This document shows positions 31,855 through 40,926 of a DNA stretch of 64,000 bases, one piece after another. Location of the stretch: positions 1 through 64,000 of the forward strand of contig NZ_FUXU01000011.1 of the NCBI RefSeq assembly GCF_900167155.1, written 5' to 3'. The notes below the pieces were generated by a model that was given only the letters and a program-made list of their open reading frames with translations, ran no database searches and had not been told where the DNA came from. The position numbers were made by a program, and so were the translations under genes. The number at the start of each line of letters is the position of its first letter. Positions within the stretch are counted from its first letter, which is position 1. The DNA comes from Enterovibrio nigricans DSM 22720 (GTDB lineage Bacteria; Pseudomonadota; Gammaproteobacteria; Enterobacterales; Vibrionaceae).

Positions 31855-34476
31855 ATGAACGACGTTTTGCTCTCCCCCAAAGACCTGACTGCTGATCAAT
31901 TGGATCTGCAAACCCTTAAACATCAGCTGGCACTTTTTGGCGATCAACAAAAAACGGCGTTTATCAACCAGACCTCCGTCAATGAATTGGTTTACCAGCG
32001 CTCTGACTTTATTGACGCTCTACTCTCACGCCTCTGGCTGCACTATGGTTTCGACCATCACCCTAACTTGTCATTAATTGCAGTTGGCGGATATGGCCGA
32101 CGAGAACTCCATCCTCTGTCTGATATTGATTTATTAATCCTCAGCGAAGGTTGTATCGACAAAAAATACCAGCAACGGATCAGTGAGTTTGTCACCTTGC
32201 TTTGGGATCTGAAACTCGAAGTCGGACACAGTGTTCGTACCCTGGCAGAATGTATGGACGTAGGCTTGGACGATCTCACCGTCGCCACCAACTTACAGGA
32301 AGCGCGTCTGCTCTGTGGCAGTGAACGCATATACCATGCACTGAAAACCAGTATCCATTCCGAACATTTCTGGCCCAGCGAAAGATTCTTTAAAGCAAAA
32401 GTAAAAGAACAAACAGATCGGCATGCTCGGTATCACGACACCGCCTATAACCTAGAGCCGGATATCAAATCCAGCCCAGGAGGCCTGCGTGACATCCATA
32501 CTCTGAGCTGGATTGCTCGCCGTCACTTTGGCGCGACAAGTTTAAGAGAAATGAGTAAATACGGTTTTCTGACTGACGCAGAGTTTCGCGAATTGGATGA
32601 ATGCCAAACTGTTCTTTGGCGCATTCGATTTGCCTTACATATCGAACTTCGCCGCTACGACAACCGCCTGACTTTTTCTCATCAACCCTCTGTCGCTGAT
32701 ACATTGGGATATCAAGGCGAAGGCAATCGCGGCGTTGAAATGATGATGAAGGATTTCTACCGTACGTTGGGTCGCGTGTCAGAACTGAATAAAATGCTGA
32801 TCCGCTTGTTCGAGCTAGAAATAAATGACGAGCCGGACAACAAGAAAATTGAAATATTAAGTGATGACTTTCAGCGTAAAGGGCGGCAAATTGAAGCGCG
32901 AAAACCGGCGTTGTTCCAGGCGCGTCCCGACACCATCATTGATATGTTTCTCCATATCGCCAATGACAAGTCCATTGAGTCCATTTCCGCACCGACCTTG
33001 CGTCAATTGCGCACAGCACGGCGCCGATTGAATCGCTTTCTTTGCGATATTCCCGAAGCAAAAGAAAAGTTCATTGCACTAACACGCCACCCCAACGCAC
33101 TACACAAAGCGTTTTCTTTAATGTACAAACACGGCGTGCTTTCTGCTTATCTCCCTCAGTGGAGCCAAATTGTTGGCCAAATGCAATTTGATTTATTTCA
33201 CGCCTATACCGTGGATGAGCACACCGTCCGTTTGCTCAAACACATAAACCGATTTGCTCAAGAAGAAAACAGGGAAAAGCACCCGATTTGCTGTGATGTA
33301 CTGCCTCGATTGGCAAAACCCGAGCTCTTGCTGCTCGCGGCAATATTCCACGATATCGGTAAAGGCCGCGGCGGTGACCATTCAGAAATTGGTGCTAAAG
33401 AAGCCTACACGTTCTGCATTGACCACGGATTTTCGCGGCCCGAAGCAAACCTTGTCAGTTGGCTGGTTGGCAATCATCTGCTGATGTCTGTGACTGCACA
33501 ACGACGAGATATTTACGACCCAGAGGTCATCACCGAGTTTGCACAGAAGGTACGTGATGAAGAGCGGTTGGATTATCTGATTTGCTTAACCGTCGCAGAC
33601 ATTAATGCCACGAACCCAGAGCTTTGGAATAGCTGGAAACGCACTTTACTGGCAGAGCTTTATTACTCTACGCAAAAAGCGCTACGCCGAGGCTTGGAAA
33701 ACCCCCCAGATGTTCGAGAGCGAATCCGTCACAATCAACATTTAGCCGCAGCGATCCTGCGCAAGCATGGCTTCGCACCTCGTGATATTGAGTTGCTCTG
33801 GCAACGGTTTAAAGCGGACTATTTCCTTCGCCATACCCACAAACAAATTGCTTGGCATAGCGAACACATACTGAACCATACTGACTCAGAACCTTTGGTA
33901 TTGGTCAGCAAAAATGCCACGCGAGGCGGGACGGAGATTTTTGTCTATAGCGAAGACAAACCAAGCCTTTTTGCCCGTGTTGTAGCCGCATTGGACAAGA
34001 AAAACCTCAGTGTTCATGACGCGCAGATCATGACCAGCAAGGACGGCTTTACGCTAGATACGTTCATGGTGCTGGATGCCAACAATGAGGCGATTCCTTC
34101 AGACCGCCACGACACTATACGCGATGGCGTACACCACGCGCTGATGCAACAAGGGCAGATCACTCTCCCCGTCCGACGCGCTCCGCGTAAACTGATGGCC
34201 TTTAATGTCAAAACACAGGTGACCTTCCTGCCCACACGCACAGGGCGCCGAACTTTGCTCGAACTCGTTGCCCTCGATAAACCTGGTCTATTGGCACGCG
34301 TCGGTGCGGTGTTTGCACGACAAGGGGTTTCTCTTCAAGCGGCAAAAATCACGACGATTGGTGAAAGAGCGGAAGACTTTTTCATTGTCACTGATGGTGA
34401 AAGGTTGGCACTGAATGAAGACGCACAATTGGCACTCAAGGAAGCGCTATTTAATACGTTAAATGATGCAGACTGA
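31855..34476 (+). CDS. glnD: PII uridylyltransferase/uridylyl-removing enzyme
   Basis: Nitrogen sensor that uridylylates PII at low glutamine and deuridylylates it at high glutamine. From ATG 31855 (AAGGAAGACA upstream) the protein has 873 residues. The nucleotidyltransferase motif GGYGRRELHPLSDID lies at about 78-94, an HD phosphohydrolase domain with FHDIGKGRGGDHS near 500, and two C-terminal ACT domains that bind glutamine (about 690-870). Follows map as in E. coli. A longer frame beginning at 31807 is not used because it overlaps the terminator. Confidence 0.96.
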   Translation: MNDVLLSPKDLTADQLDLQTLKHQLALFGDQQKTAFINQTSVNELVYQRSDFIDALLSRLWLHYGFDHHPNLSLIAVGGYGRRELHPLSDIDLLILSEGCIDKKYQQRISEFVTLLWDLKLEVGHSVRTLAECMDVGLDDLTVATNLQEARLLCGSERIYHALKTSIHSEHFWPSERFFKAKVKEQTDRHARYHDTAYNLEPDIKSSPGGLRDIHTLSWIARRHFGATSLREMSKYGFLTDAEFRELDECQTVLWRIRFALHIELRRYDNRLTFSHQPSVADTLGYQGEGNRGVEMMMKDFYRTLGRVSELNKMLIRLFELEINDEPDNKKIEILSDDFQRKGRQIEARKPALFQARPDTIIDMFLHIANDKSIESISAPTLRQLRTARRRLNRFLCDIPEAKEKFIALTRHPNALHKAFSLMYKHGVLSAYLPQWSQIVGQMQFDLFHAYTVDEHTVRLLKHINRFAQEENREKHPICCDVLPRLAKPELLLLAAIFHDIGKGRGGDHSEIGAKEAYTFCIDHGFSRPEANLVSWLVGNHLLMSVTAQRRDIYDPEVITEFAQKVRDEERLDYLICLTVADINATNPELWNSWKRTLLAELYYSTQKALRRGLENPPDVRERIRHNQHLAAAILRKHGFAPRDIELLWQRFKADYFLRHTHKQIAWHSEHILNHTDSEPLVLVSKNATRGGTEIFVYSEDKPSLFARVVAALDKKNLSVHDAQIMTSKDGFTLDTFMVLDANNEAIPSDRHDTIRDGVHHALMQQGQITLPVRRAPRKLMAFNVKTQVTFLPTRTGRRTLLELVALDKPGLLARVGAVFARQGVSLQAAKITTIGERAEDFFIVTDGERLALNEDAQLALKEALFNTLNDAD

Positions 34477-34560
34477 CCAAATATGAAACTAGGTTTACAA
34501 CGTAAATCAGGATGTCTGTCGATCTCTACCACAAGTCTCAGACTTTGATCATTACTTCTA

Positions 34561-34590
34561 TTGGGGGTGGCAGTCAGGTGCTGCTAAAAT
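34561..34590 (+). promoter_or_regulatory. Possible yaeH promoter
   Basis: TTGGGG-N18-TAAAAT about 50 bases upstream of the yaeH start, in the 164-base gap after glnD. The match is moderate. Confidence 0.35.
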
Positions 34591-34640
34591 GAACAGTAAG
34601 TAGTTGAAACCATGGTCTGTGTGGACGAAGAGAGGCAGTT

Positions 34641-35018
34641 ATGTACCAGAATTTGAAAAACATCGGTATTGAGAAACCAGAAAATATTGAACGTTACACC
34701 CTTCGTCAGGAAGCGAATTCGGACACACTGAAAATCTACTTTCACAAAGCCAAAGGCGAACTGTTTGCTAAAAGCGTAAAATTCAAATACCCGCGCCAAC
34801 GTAAAAATGTTGTCGTCGATAGCGGCAGTGGCCGTTTCAGAGAAGTCACCGAAATCAATCGTAGTTTATCTCTGGTGGTTGATGAATTAGACAAAATTGT
34901 TCGCCGAGATCAATCCGAGCAAGACGTGAAGAAGAAGATACTTCGCGACCTTCGTCATCTAGAGAAAGTCGTTGCAGGCAAAATAGCCGAAATCGAAGCG
35001 GATCTGGAAAAGCTCTAA
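34641..35018 (+). CDS. yaeH: YaeH family protein (UPF0325)
   Basis: Conserved 125-residue cytoplasmic protein of unknown function. It aligns along its whole length with E. coli Yae[50 protein letters not shown] and a C-terminal helix ending [11 protein letters not shown]-like ([11 protein letters not shown]). It follows glnD as in enterobacteria and ends at a bidirectional terminator shared with truC. Confidence 0.93.
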   Translation: MYQNLKNIGIEKPENIERYTLRQEANSDTLKIYFHKAKGELFAKSVKFKYPRQRKNVVVDSGSGRFREVTEINRSLSLVVDELDKIVRRDQSEQDVKKKILRDLRHLEKVVAGKIAEIEADLEKL

Positions 35019-35034
35019 ATCCGCAACAAACATC

Positions 35035-35056
35035 GAAACCGCCTACTGGCGGTTTC
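35035..35056 (+). terminator. Bidirectional terminator yaeH / truC
   Basis: Perfect 9-bp stem GAAACCGCC / GGCGGTTTC with loop TACT, between convergent genes. T-tracts are short on both strands. Confidence 0.7.
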
Positions 35057-35064
35057 CTTATCAC

Positions 35065-35796
35065 CTAGAGTTGGTCGTTCCAACCCAAGCCATCCAATAC
35101 ACGTCGCCACACAGAATCAACGCTTGCTTCAACCACGACCTGCTCATTCGTCACAGGATGTTGAAATTCAGAACGGGAAGCATGAAGTAACAGCTGGTGA
35201 CACTCAAACTCCTGACGAAACAGTCGATTATGTCGACCATCACCATGATTTACATCGCCTACGATATGGTGATTCAAATGGTGCATATGACGACGAAGTT
35301 GGTGCTTACGGCCAGTATGCGGTTTCATTTCGACCAAGGTATACCGACAACTTTGGTAACGGCCCAATGCGATAGGTAATTCACAATAAGCAACGGGGGC
35401 ATACTCCGTCACCGCTTCTTTTGCTTCAGGTTCCTTTTTTGCCTTTTTATCCGCGATTTTATCTAGCTCTTCTTTCAACGGGTAATCAAGCGTCGCCCCT
35501 TCTTTTATCCAACCTCTCACAACAGCATGATACGTTTTTTGAATATCACGACCGGCAAATTTCGGCATCATTTCCGCCGCCATCTCCGAAGAGAGCGCGA
35601 ACAATAAAACGCCTGAGGTTGGTCTATCCAACCGGTGAAGAGGGAAAACATGTTGTCCAATTTGATCACGCAAAGTTTGCATAACAAAACGGGTTTCGCC
35701 TTTATCCAGCCAAGAACGATGGACCAGCATGCCTGACGGCTTGTTCACCGCAATGAGCCATTCATCGCGGTAGATGATTTCAAGTTCTGTTTGCAT
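35065..35796 (-). CDS. truC: tRNA pseudouridine(65) synthase
   Basis: RluA-type pseudouridine synthase modifying U65 in tRNA-Ile and tRNA-Asp. The 243-residue protein starts IIYRDEWLIAVNKPSGMLVHRS and has the catalytic motif HRLDRPTSGV with the nucleophilic Asp. The H.RRHMHHLNHHIVGD region (KHQLRRHMHHLNHHI) is the RluA C-terminal core. Downstream of yqcC by six bases, as in E. coli. Confidence 0.95.
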   Translation of the reverse strand: MQTELEIIYRDEWLIAVNKPSGMLVHRSWLDKGETRFVMQTLRDQIGQHVFPLHRLDRPTSGVLLFALSSEMAAEMMPKFAGRDIQKTYHAVVRGWIKEGATLDYPLKEELDKIADKKAKKEPEAKEAVTEYAPVAYCELPIALGRYQSCRYTLVEMKPHTGRKHQLRRHMHHLNHHIVGDVNHGDGRHNRLFRQEFECHQLLLHASRSEFQHPVTNEQVVVEASVDSVWRRVLDGLGWNDQL

Positions 35797-35802
35797 AATA
35801 TT

Positions 35803-36129
35803 TTACTGCGAAGTACCACTGAATAACGCGTCAATATCAACAGTGACATCGGTGATGTCAACATGCCCTTTGCTACCTTTCAGTGCCTCCTGAACATAAG
35901 GCGAAATACTGAAAGACTCGGGTAATGGAAATTGATGATCGACTAAAAACTGCATCTTAGGAATGAAAATCCATTGCAGCCATTCGGTACACGACAAGGT
36001 ATTAATAGCAAAAGGCTCAGAGCTTGCTAGCTTGTCATCAGACGGCGCTTGATTTTGCCAGTGGCCGTGTTGTGCTAATGTCTCTTTGAGCTGAAGCAGT
36101 AATACACCGACTTTTTGATGTTGGCTCAT
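35803..36129 (-). CDS. yqcC: YqcC family protein
   Basis: Small cytoplasmic protein of 108 residues, DUF446/YqcC family, function unknown. Diagnostic block TEWLQWIFIPKMQFLVD. ATG 36129 is taken as start (MSQHQKVGVLL); the frame continues 20 codons upstream without family resemblance. It forms a pair with truC. In E. coli the csrB gene lies beside yqcC; here four extra genes separate them. Confidence 0.88.
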   Translation of the reverse strand: MSQHQKVGVLLLQLKETLAQHGHWQNQAPSDDKLASSEPFAINTLSCTEWLQWIFIPKMQFLVDHQFPLPESFSISPYVQEALKGSKGHVDITDVTVDIDALFSGTSQ

Positions 36130-36224
36130 GAATTTACTCTCTTCTTTGGCTGCATGGGTTGAAATTCTGTCCTCGCGCAAGCATATCAAAAAAACACCGT
36201 GGTCAGTGAAAACACACCTAATCG

Positions 36225-36270
36225 ATACCTAAACAACCTCAAGGTGCAAGATTTCAGGTTGTTTAGGTAT
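36225..36270. repeat. 15-bp perfect inverted repeat between divergent genes
   Basis: ATACCTAAACAACCT (36225-36239) and its exact reverse complement (36256-36270) flank a 16-base spacer, with GTATAC-AA-GTATAC overlapping the right arm (36267-36280). It lies between yqcC (minus) and the DUF3549 gene (plus). No T-run follows, so it is unlike an intrinsic terminator; an operator or an mRNA leader hairpin for the DUF3549 gene is possible. Confidence 0.6.
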
Positions 36271-36330
36271 ACAAGTATACTGACCCCGTTTCACTCACAG
36301 CCACTTGATGGCAACAACATTAGAAGTAAT

Positions 36331-37371
36331 ATGGAAAATTCGCTTTCTCTTCATGCCATCTTCAATCAGGCCAAATGTGATTATCTCGTCTACGACCTCA
36401 GTCGGCGTGTAACAGAAATCAGCCAACAGGATTTTGTGTCCATCGAAGAAAACCGTGTGGCTTATCCCTATCCTATCCAACAGCATGCACAGTTTGGCAT
36501 TGCATTTTGGCCAAAAGGGCAATCGCCTTGGGTTTGGTTTTTGAAAATGCCGTTGGATGAACGAGGTTTGTTAAAACAGGCGGCACTTGGCGATTTCATT
36601 CAATATGTTGCTCAGGCCATGGGCGCAAGCCTAGACAAAACCCCGACAGATGAAGAAAAAGAAAAGCTGGTAAACAACCCGTATACTTATAGTCCACAAG
36701 ATGACAAGAAGGCGATGTTCCATGCCTTTCTCACAGCAAAACTGGGACAACCCGCCAGCCAATATTATGACCATACACAACATTACCTGTCCGGTGAGCT
36801 TGATTGGTCTGAGTGGCAAGGAGTCGGACTACAAGGGATCGCCGACATCTGCGCGCGCATGAATAGCCATAACAACACCACGCGTATTCGTAGATCGCTC
36901 AAAAAAATGCCTGAAACACCACGTTACGCGCTACTGGGCTGCTTGGAGCACTGTGATATTCCGTCTTCCGTTGCTGAACGGTTAGAAGAAGAGATGAGGG
37001 CAATGCTCAGCAGTAAAGAGGTAGACCTTTTTATGCTAACCGCTTATCTGCGTGCGCTATCTGGTACTGACTTAGCACGTCTACAGAATATGGTCACCCT
37101 TGTACTAGAAGAAACGTCTCTACGACATAAAGAAATGCTGATTGCGATTGCAGGACGTTGCTGGTCATCTCTGAGTGATAATGCCTTACTTGATCGATTT
37201 TTGATTGCTGTTGCGGAGCAAAACGATCAAATGTTCTTTCAGCAAATGGTCGCAGACCTTGTGATGATCCCTAGCTTGCGCCCCCAAGTGCTTTCTCTTT
37301 TACATGGCAGTGCGTCTACCCAATTGATGCATGCGGTTAAACAGCTACAGAAGTCGGTAAAACAGTCATGA
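36331..37371 (+). CDS. DUF3549 family protein
   Basis: Cytoplasmic protein of 346 residues known mainly from Vibrio relatives; function unknown. N-terminal block CDYLVYDLSRRVTEIS and YPYPIQQHAQFGIAFW fit DUF3549; the C-terminal half is alpha-helical with HEAT-like regularity. ATG 36331 is chosen as start (MENSLSLHAIF); the 44 upstream codons of the frame cover the inverted repeat and do not look like protein. The stop overlaps the DUF3301 start by four bases. Confidence 0.85.
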   Translation: MENSLSLHAIFNQAKCDYLVYDLSRRVTEISQQDFVSIEENRVAYPYPIQQHAQFGIAFWPKGQSPWVWFLKMPLDERGLLKQAALGDFIQYVAQAMGASLDKTPTDEEKEKLVNNPYTYSPQDDKKAMFHAFLTAKLGQPASQYYDHTQHYLSGELDWSEWQGVGLQGIADICARMNSHNNTTRIRRSLKKMPETPRYALLGCLEHCDIPSSVAERLEEEMRAMLSSKEVDLFMLTAYLRALSGTDLARLQNMVTLVLEETSLRHKEMLIAIAGRCWSSLSDNALLDRFLIAVAEQNDQMFFQQMVADLVMIPSLRPQVLSLLHGSASTQLMHAVKQLQKSVKQS

Positions 37372-37676
37372 TCACGGATCTTTTTTGGATCGTCGCCATT
37401 ACCGCTATCGGGGCATTGTTCTGGCAACAACGCAACCAGACAGAAATAGCGCGACAGCATATCCAACGTCGATGCCAACAAGTTGATGTACAACTACTCT
37501 CTATCGCCCGTGGCAGCCATTCTTTTGGCTGGCCAAAAAGACCACTAAATATTCAGACCCGTTACTACTTTGAGTTTTCGGTTAACGGATTGGACTGCTA
37601 TCAAGGTTATGCCGTGATGAGAGGCAAGCATATTCAGGAAGTCTATATGCCTGCGTACCCAATGCAGGAGCCGTGA
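37368..37676 (+). CDS. DUF3301 family membrane-anchored protein
   Basis: Protein of 102 residues with one N-terminal transmembrane segment (about 4-20) and a soluble C-terminal domain including RRCQQVDVQLLSIAR and RYYFEFSVNG typical of DUF3301. It starts inside the DUF3549 stop codon (ATGA), so the two form a coupled unit. Function unknown. Confidence 0.87.
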   Translation: MITDLFWIVAITAIGALFWQQRNQTEIARQHIQRRCQQVDVQLLSIARGSHSFGWPKRPLNIQTRYYFEFSVNGLDCYQGYAVMRGKHIQEVYMPAYPMQEP

Positions 37677-38641
37677 TCATCCCCACTTCAGGCTTTTTAC
37701 TTTGAGTAGCACCAACACATCTAACACAAGCTGGGTTGTTTCATCATTGGTGTCAGGATGTGGCTTATCATAGAACTCGATGATTGGAGCTGCATCGGGT
37801 TCAAAGCCACTAAAAGGTAACCAATCCGTAAACAGGCGAGTCTGAAAGCCCTCCATCTGTTCTGGAGATCCTTTAAAACGAAAGGCAGCGTACCTGCCTC
37901 CAGGGAGTGTCGCTTTCTGAAAAGGCGGTTCAATGGCAATGTCCAACGTGGCGGGTAGACTTAACGCAGCTTCGTAACGGCATTTTTCCGCCGGCGTAAA
38001 AACAGGACTATCATGGCAACGAGCCAAACGCTGAATATCTTCTGGGGCAACCTTTTGCTCCCTGAGCCACGACATCAAGGTTGTCCATACCTCTAAGATA
38101 CCCTCTTGTCTGTACCCTGATTTTGAGTACAGGGCGCAAAGTACAGTATCTGGTAACACCATCATTTTTTCTGGTATCAATGGCGTCCCCATACTTGCAG
38201 CCGCAGACCAACGATGAAACGATTCTAGACGTTGCAAGTCAAAATCGGGTGGCGTGAGCTGGCCTTTGATTTTTTCAAGCTTGGAGAGGTTTGACAATGA
38301 ACTCGGGGGGTTCCAAATCGTATTTTAAAAGCGCGTGTGAAGTTCTCACTCGAAGAATAGCCCAACTGCATCGCAACATCTGTTACGCGTCTTTTAGGGT
38401 GAGTCAGCAGTATCGTAGCGGCCCGTTCAACACGAATACGATTTTTATATTCGTTAAACGATTCACCTATTAATGCCTGAAACACGCGTAAAAAATGAAA
38501 TTTAGAAAAACAGCTAAGCTGGGACGCTTTTTCCAAGCTCAATGGCACTTCAGGGGAGTCCTGCATCCAAGTTAACACCGGAGATAAACGCCGATGATAT
38601 TCTAGAAAGCTTTTGGCACTTAAATTACGACTCGTGTGCAT
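37677..38641 (-). pseudogene. AraC-type regulator with GyrI-like domain, frameshifted
   Basis: Two overlapping frames together make one regulator. The upstream part (38641 to about 38310) is an AraC/XylS DNA-binding domain with two helix-turn-helix units (SLEKASQLSCFSKFHFLRVF and VTDVAMQLGYSSSENFTRAF). The downstream part (38303 to 37677) is a GyrI-like small-molecule-binding domain with GGRYAAFRFKG. They join at a C6 run on the coding strand (38305-38310): a seventh C gives FGTPP-SSLSNLSK, the normal AraC end. Such fusions often sense drugs, and here the gene overlaps the end of a MATE pump gene upstream. Confidence 0.82.
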
Positions 38642-40044
38642 GGTAACTAACCACCGCTTCCTGCCAGAAAATGCGTTTTAGTTCTTTACGGCAAAGCCAA
38701 CCCACAACCAAAGGACTGAGTAAATCAGCCAACAACAGTGCTATCAATATGCCGTAAACCCCAATCACCGATGGCAATATATTGACCAACGGCATAAACA
38801 GGATGAAAATTCTCACTGCACTGTAAATCGTCGCTTTCCCTCCCAACCCGAGTGATTGGTAATACCCGGTTGCAATGATAGTAACGCCCACCAGTGGCAA
38901 GCCCCACACCGTTTGATATATCAACGTCTTACCATACCCGATCAAATCAAGATCTGTTGCAAACAAAGACAGAAGTTGAGACGGAAAGAGTACCAATATC
39001 AGAGTAATCACAGAGGCATAAATCGTCACAGCCGTAAACGCAACCACGATGCTTTGACGTACGCGATCGACCTGTCCAGCGCCATGGTTAAAACTGCAAA
39101 TGGTTTGAAAAGCAATGAGCATGGCAATGATGGGCAGAAATGCAACCATGGCATAACGGCCTAATATTCCATAGGCAATCACCCACTCCACCTCGCCAAG
39201 ACTCGCGAATTGCAGATTCACTAAACCACTTTGAACCGCCGTTCCCGCTTGTGCGACAAGAACGGGAGAACCAAGCAGCATGATTGCCCCCATCCGCTGA
39301 AGGTCTATAGTAGCGCGAAGTTTCAGCGCCAAATGTCCCTTGGCAACCCAGATGCCACCGATGATCAATGCAAAAGCGTGTGCAGAAATCGTCGCATAGG
39401 CCGCGCCTTTAACCCCCCAACCCAATGCAACAATCGCGATGTAATCAAAGACAATATTGCAGATAGAAGCCAAGAGCATAAGCTGCGTCATTTTATTGAT
39501 GCTCCCTCGCGCACGAAAACAGTCAGCAAGCAACGTCAGGCAAATAGTCAAAACAGTCAGCAAGCAACGTCAGGCAAATAGTCAAAACAGCACCGATCAA
39601 GATCGGTTGAGCATATTCAACAGCGTAAGAGTCAAACGCAGGGGTTACCTTTAAGAAATGCAGTAACTCATCCATGGCGAAATAACCAATAAACGCGCAT
39701 GCCAACGATAAAATGAAAGCGAGGACACTGGCGGCGGAAAACGTCATGTTGGCATTTTCTTTCTCTCTAGCACCAAGTTGGCGAGCAATCAGAACCGCAG
39801 CCCCCGCAGAGATCATCGCGGCCAACGCAGAGATCAACAACTGAACAGGCATAATCAAAGAGACCGCGCCCATCGCCATGCTCCCAACATAAAGGGAAAT
39901 GAAAATACCGTCGATAAAATAGTGCAACCCCGACAAAAGCAAGGCGATGACTATCGGAATCAAAATATTGAAAAATAACTTAAGGATGGGTGTTACAAGA
40001 AATGGATGCGTGTCGTTTGCACTCGGGATAGATACTTGGCTCAT
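38625..40044 (-). pseudogene. MATE family efflux transporter, split by a 34-bp tandem duplication
   Basis: Two frames make one MATE-type multidrug/sodium antiporter. The N-terminal part (40044 to 39523) has ILKLFFNILIPIVIALLL and AAVLIARQLGAREKE; the C-terminal part (to 38625) holds the other six membrane segments. A perfect 34-bp tandem duplication (39516-39583) shifts the frame by one base. Removing one copy restores an uninterrupted frame through TICLTLLADCFRARGSINK and a protein of about 461 residues, the normal MATE length. The gene end overlaps the AraC gene start, so pump and regulator were probably one operon. Confidence 0.88.
39516..39583. repeat. 34-bp perfect tandem duplication inside the MATE gene
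   Basis: Two identical adjacent 34-base units, 39516-39549 and 39550-39583, each starting AAAACAGTCAGC and ending AAATAGTC, followed by a further seven matching bases. 34 is not a multiple of three, so it breaks the reading frame. Such duplications can revert by recombination or slippage. Confidence 0.97.
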
Positions 40045-40149
40045 GATGACTCCTTATTCACGATGAACAAGCAGTCTATCTAGTGGCTAATGTTAAAAAC
40101 TGTCAGATATTGCGAACTTGAATGGCGTTGAAAATGGTTGGCGCATAAA

Positions 40150-40565
40150 CAAGAACGGGCGCGACTTTCGTCGCGCCCTAAGGTCTTACTTGCAGCTATC
40201 CGGCTACGAATGTGCTCCCTGCATCATTCCTTGATCAGTGGCTGATTCCTTCAGCACTATCCTTATCTCTCCTTCCTGGAGGTGTCCTTCGGTCTTACCT
40301 TGACCCATCGAGCCATCCTGTCTCGACTCTCATCCTCTTCCTGAGGGTGTCCATTACTTCGTCCTGAAGTGTTTCCTTAAGCCCCCATCCTGGGTTGTCC
40401 TAAGTGTCATCCTGACCAGTAAACATCCTATTTACTGTAACGGTTCCATCCGTGTTCCTAATTCCGCATTCCTTGCAGGTAACACATTCCTTGCATTACC
40501 TGCTCATCCTGAGCGACCAAAGTCCGTGGTGTTAGTTCCTGTTCCGTTTGCCAGTTCCTTCCGAC
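40150..40565 (-). ncRNA. csrB: CsrB-family regulatory sRNA, copy 1
   Basis: No credible protein gene, but the minus strand carries about thirty GGA motifs in 416 bases by my count, many as CAGGA, AAGGA or AGGATG in hairpin loops, e.g. TCGAG-ACAGGATGG-CTCGA (40308-40326). The 3' part reads GCAGGGAGCA...GTAGC.GGA..GCTGC, matching the E. coli CsrB core. It ends at a GC stem GGGCGCGAC / GTCGCGCCC (40157-40178). The RNA should titrate the CsrA protein, which binds GGA loops. Location between yqcC and syd agrees with E. coli csrB. The T-tract after the stem (GTTCTTGTTT) is weak, so some read-through toward the MATE gene is possible. The predicted 5' end GTCGG resembles E. coli GTCGAC. Confidence 0.93.
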
Positions 40566-40572
40566 ACCGCAA

Positions 40573-40600
40573 AGATTACGCGAACCACATTTCAAAACAA
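40573..40600 (-). promoter_or_regulatory. Promoter of csrB copy 1
   Basis: On the minus strand TTGTTT (40595-40600), 16 bases, TAATCT (40573-40578), then seven bases to the predicted start G at 40565. The same elements with the same spacing occur before copy 2 although the spacer sequences differ. Confidence 0.75.
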
Positions 40601-40733
40601 CCAACTCACAGGTGATCAAAATCACAATTTGGAGTGCATCATCACGCGAAAACATCAACACATTGAAAATAAAAGAATTTTATTTCAGTCATTTCCAATT
40701 TACAGCAAATAAAACAGCCGTTTCTTACGCTGG

Positions 40734-40751
40734 TGTAAGAGATCTCTCACA
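40734..40751. promoter_or_regulatory. GacA/UvrY/VarA-type activator palindrome of csrB copy 1
   Basis: TGTAAGAGATCTCTCACA matches the TGTNAG-N6-CTNACA upstream activating sequence of Gac/Var-controlled sRNA genes exactly. Its centre is about 178 bases upstream of the predicted start. It implies activation by the BarA/UvrY (VarS/VarA) system. Confidence 0.82.
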
Positions 40752-40926
40752 CGCCGATACGCCATTCGCACAATATAATATTTCTGGTTCTAAGAATGAG
40801 ATTAAGAGCATGAAGAATTTTTCACTGGAATGATGCAAGTGAACAGCTAAAAGACAGCGTTGTGCCTAGACCGCTAAGAGGAGAAAGATAGTGAAGAAAG
40901 TAAGTTGTAGAGATATTTAATAAAAA

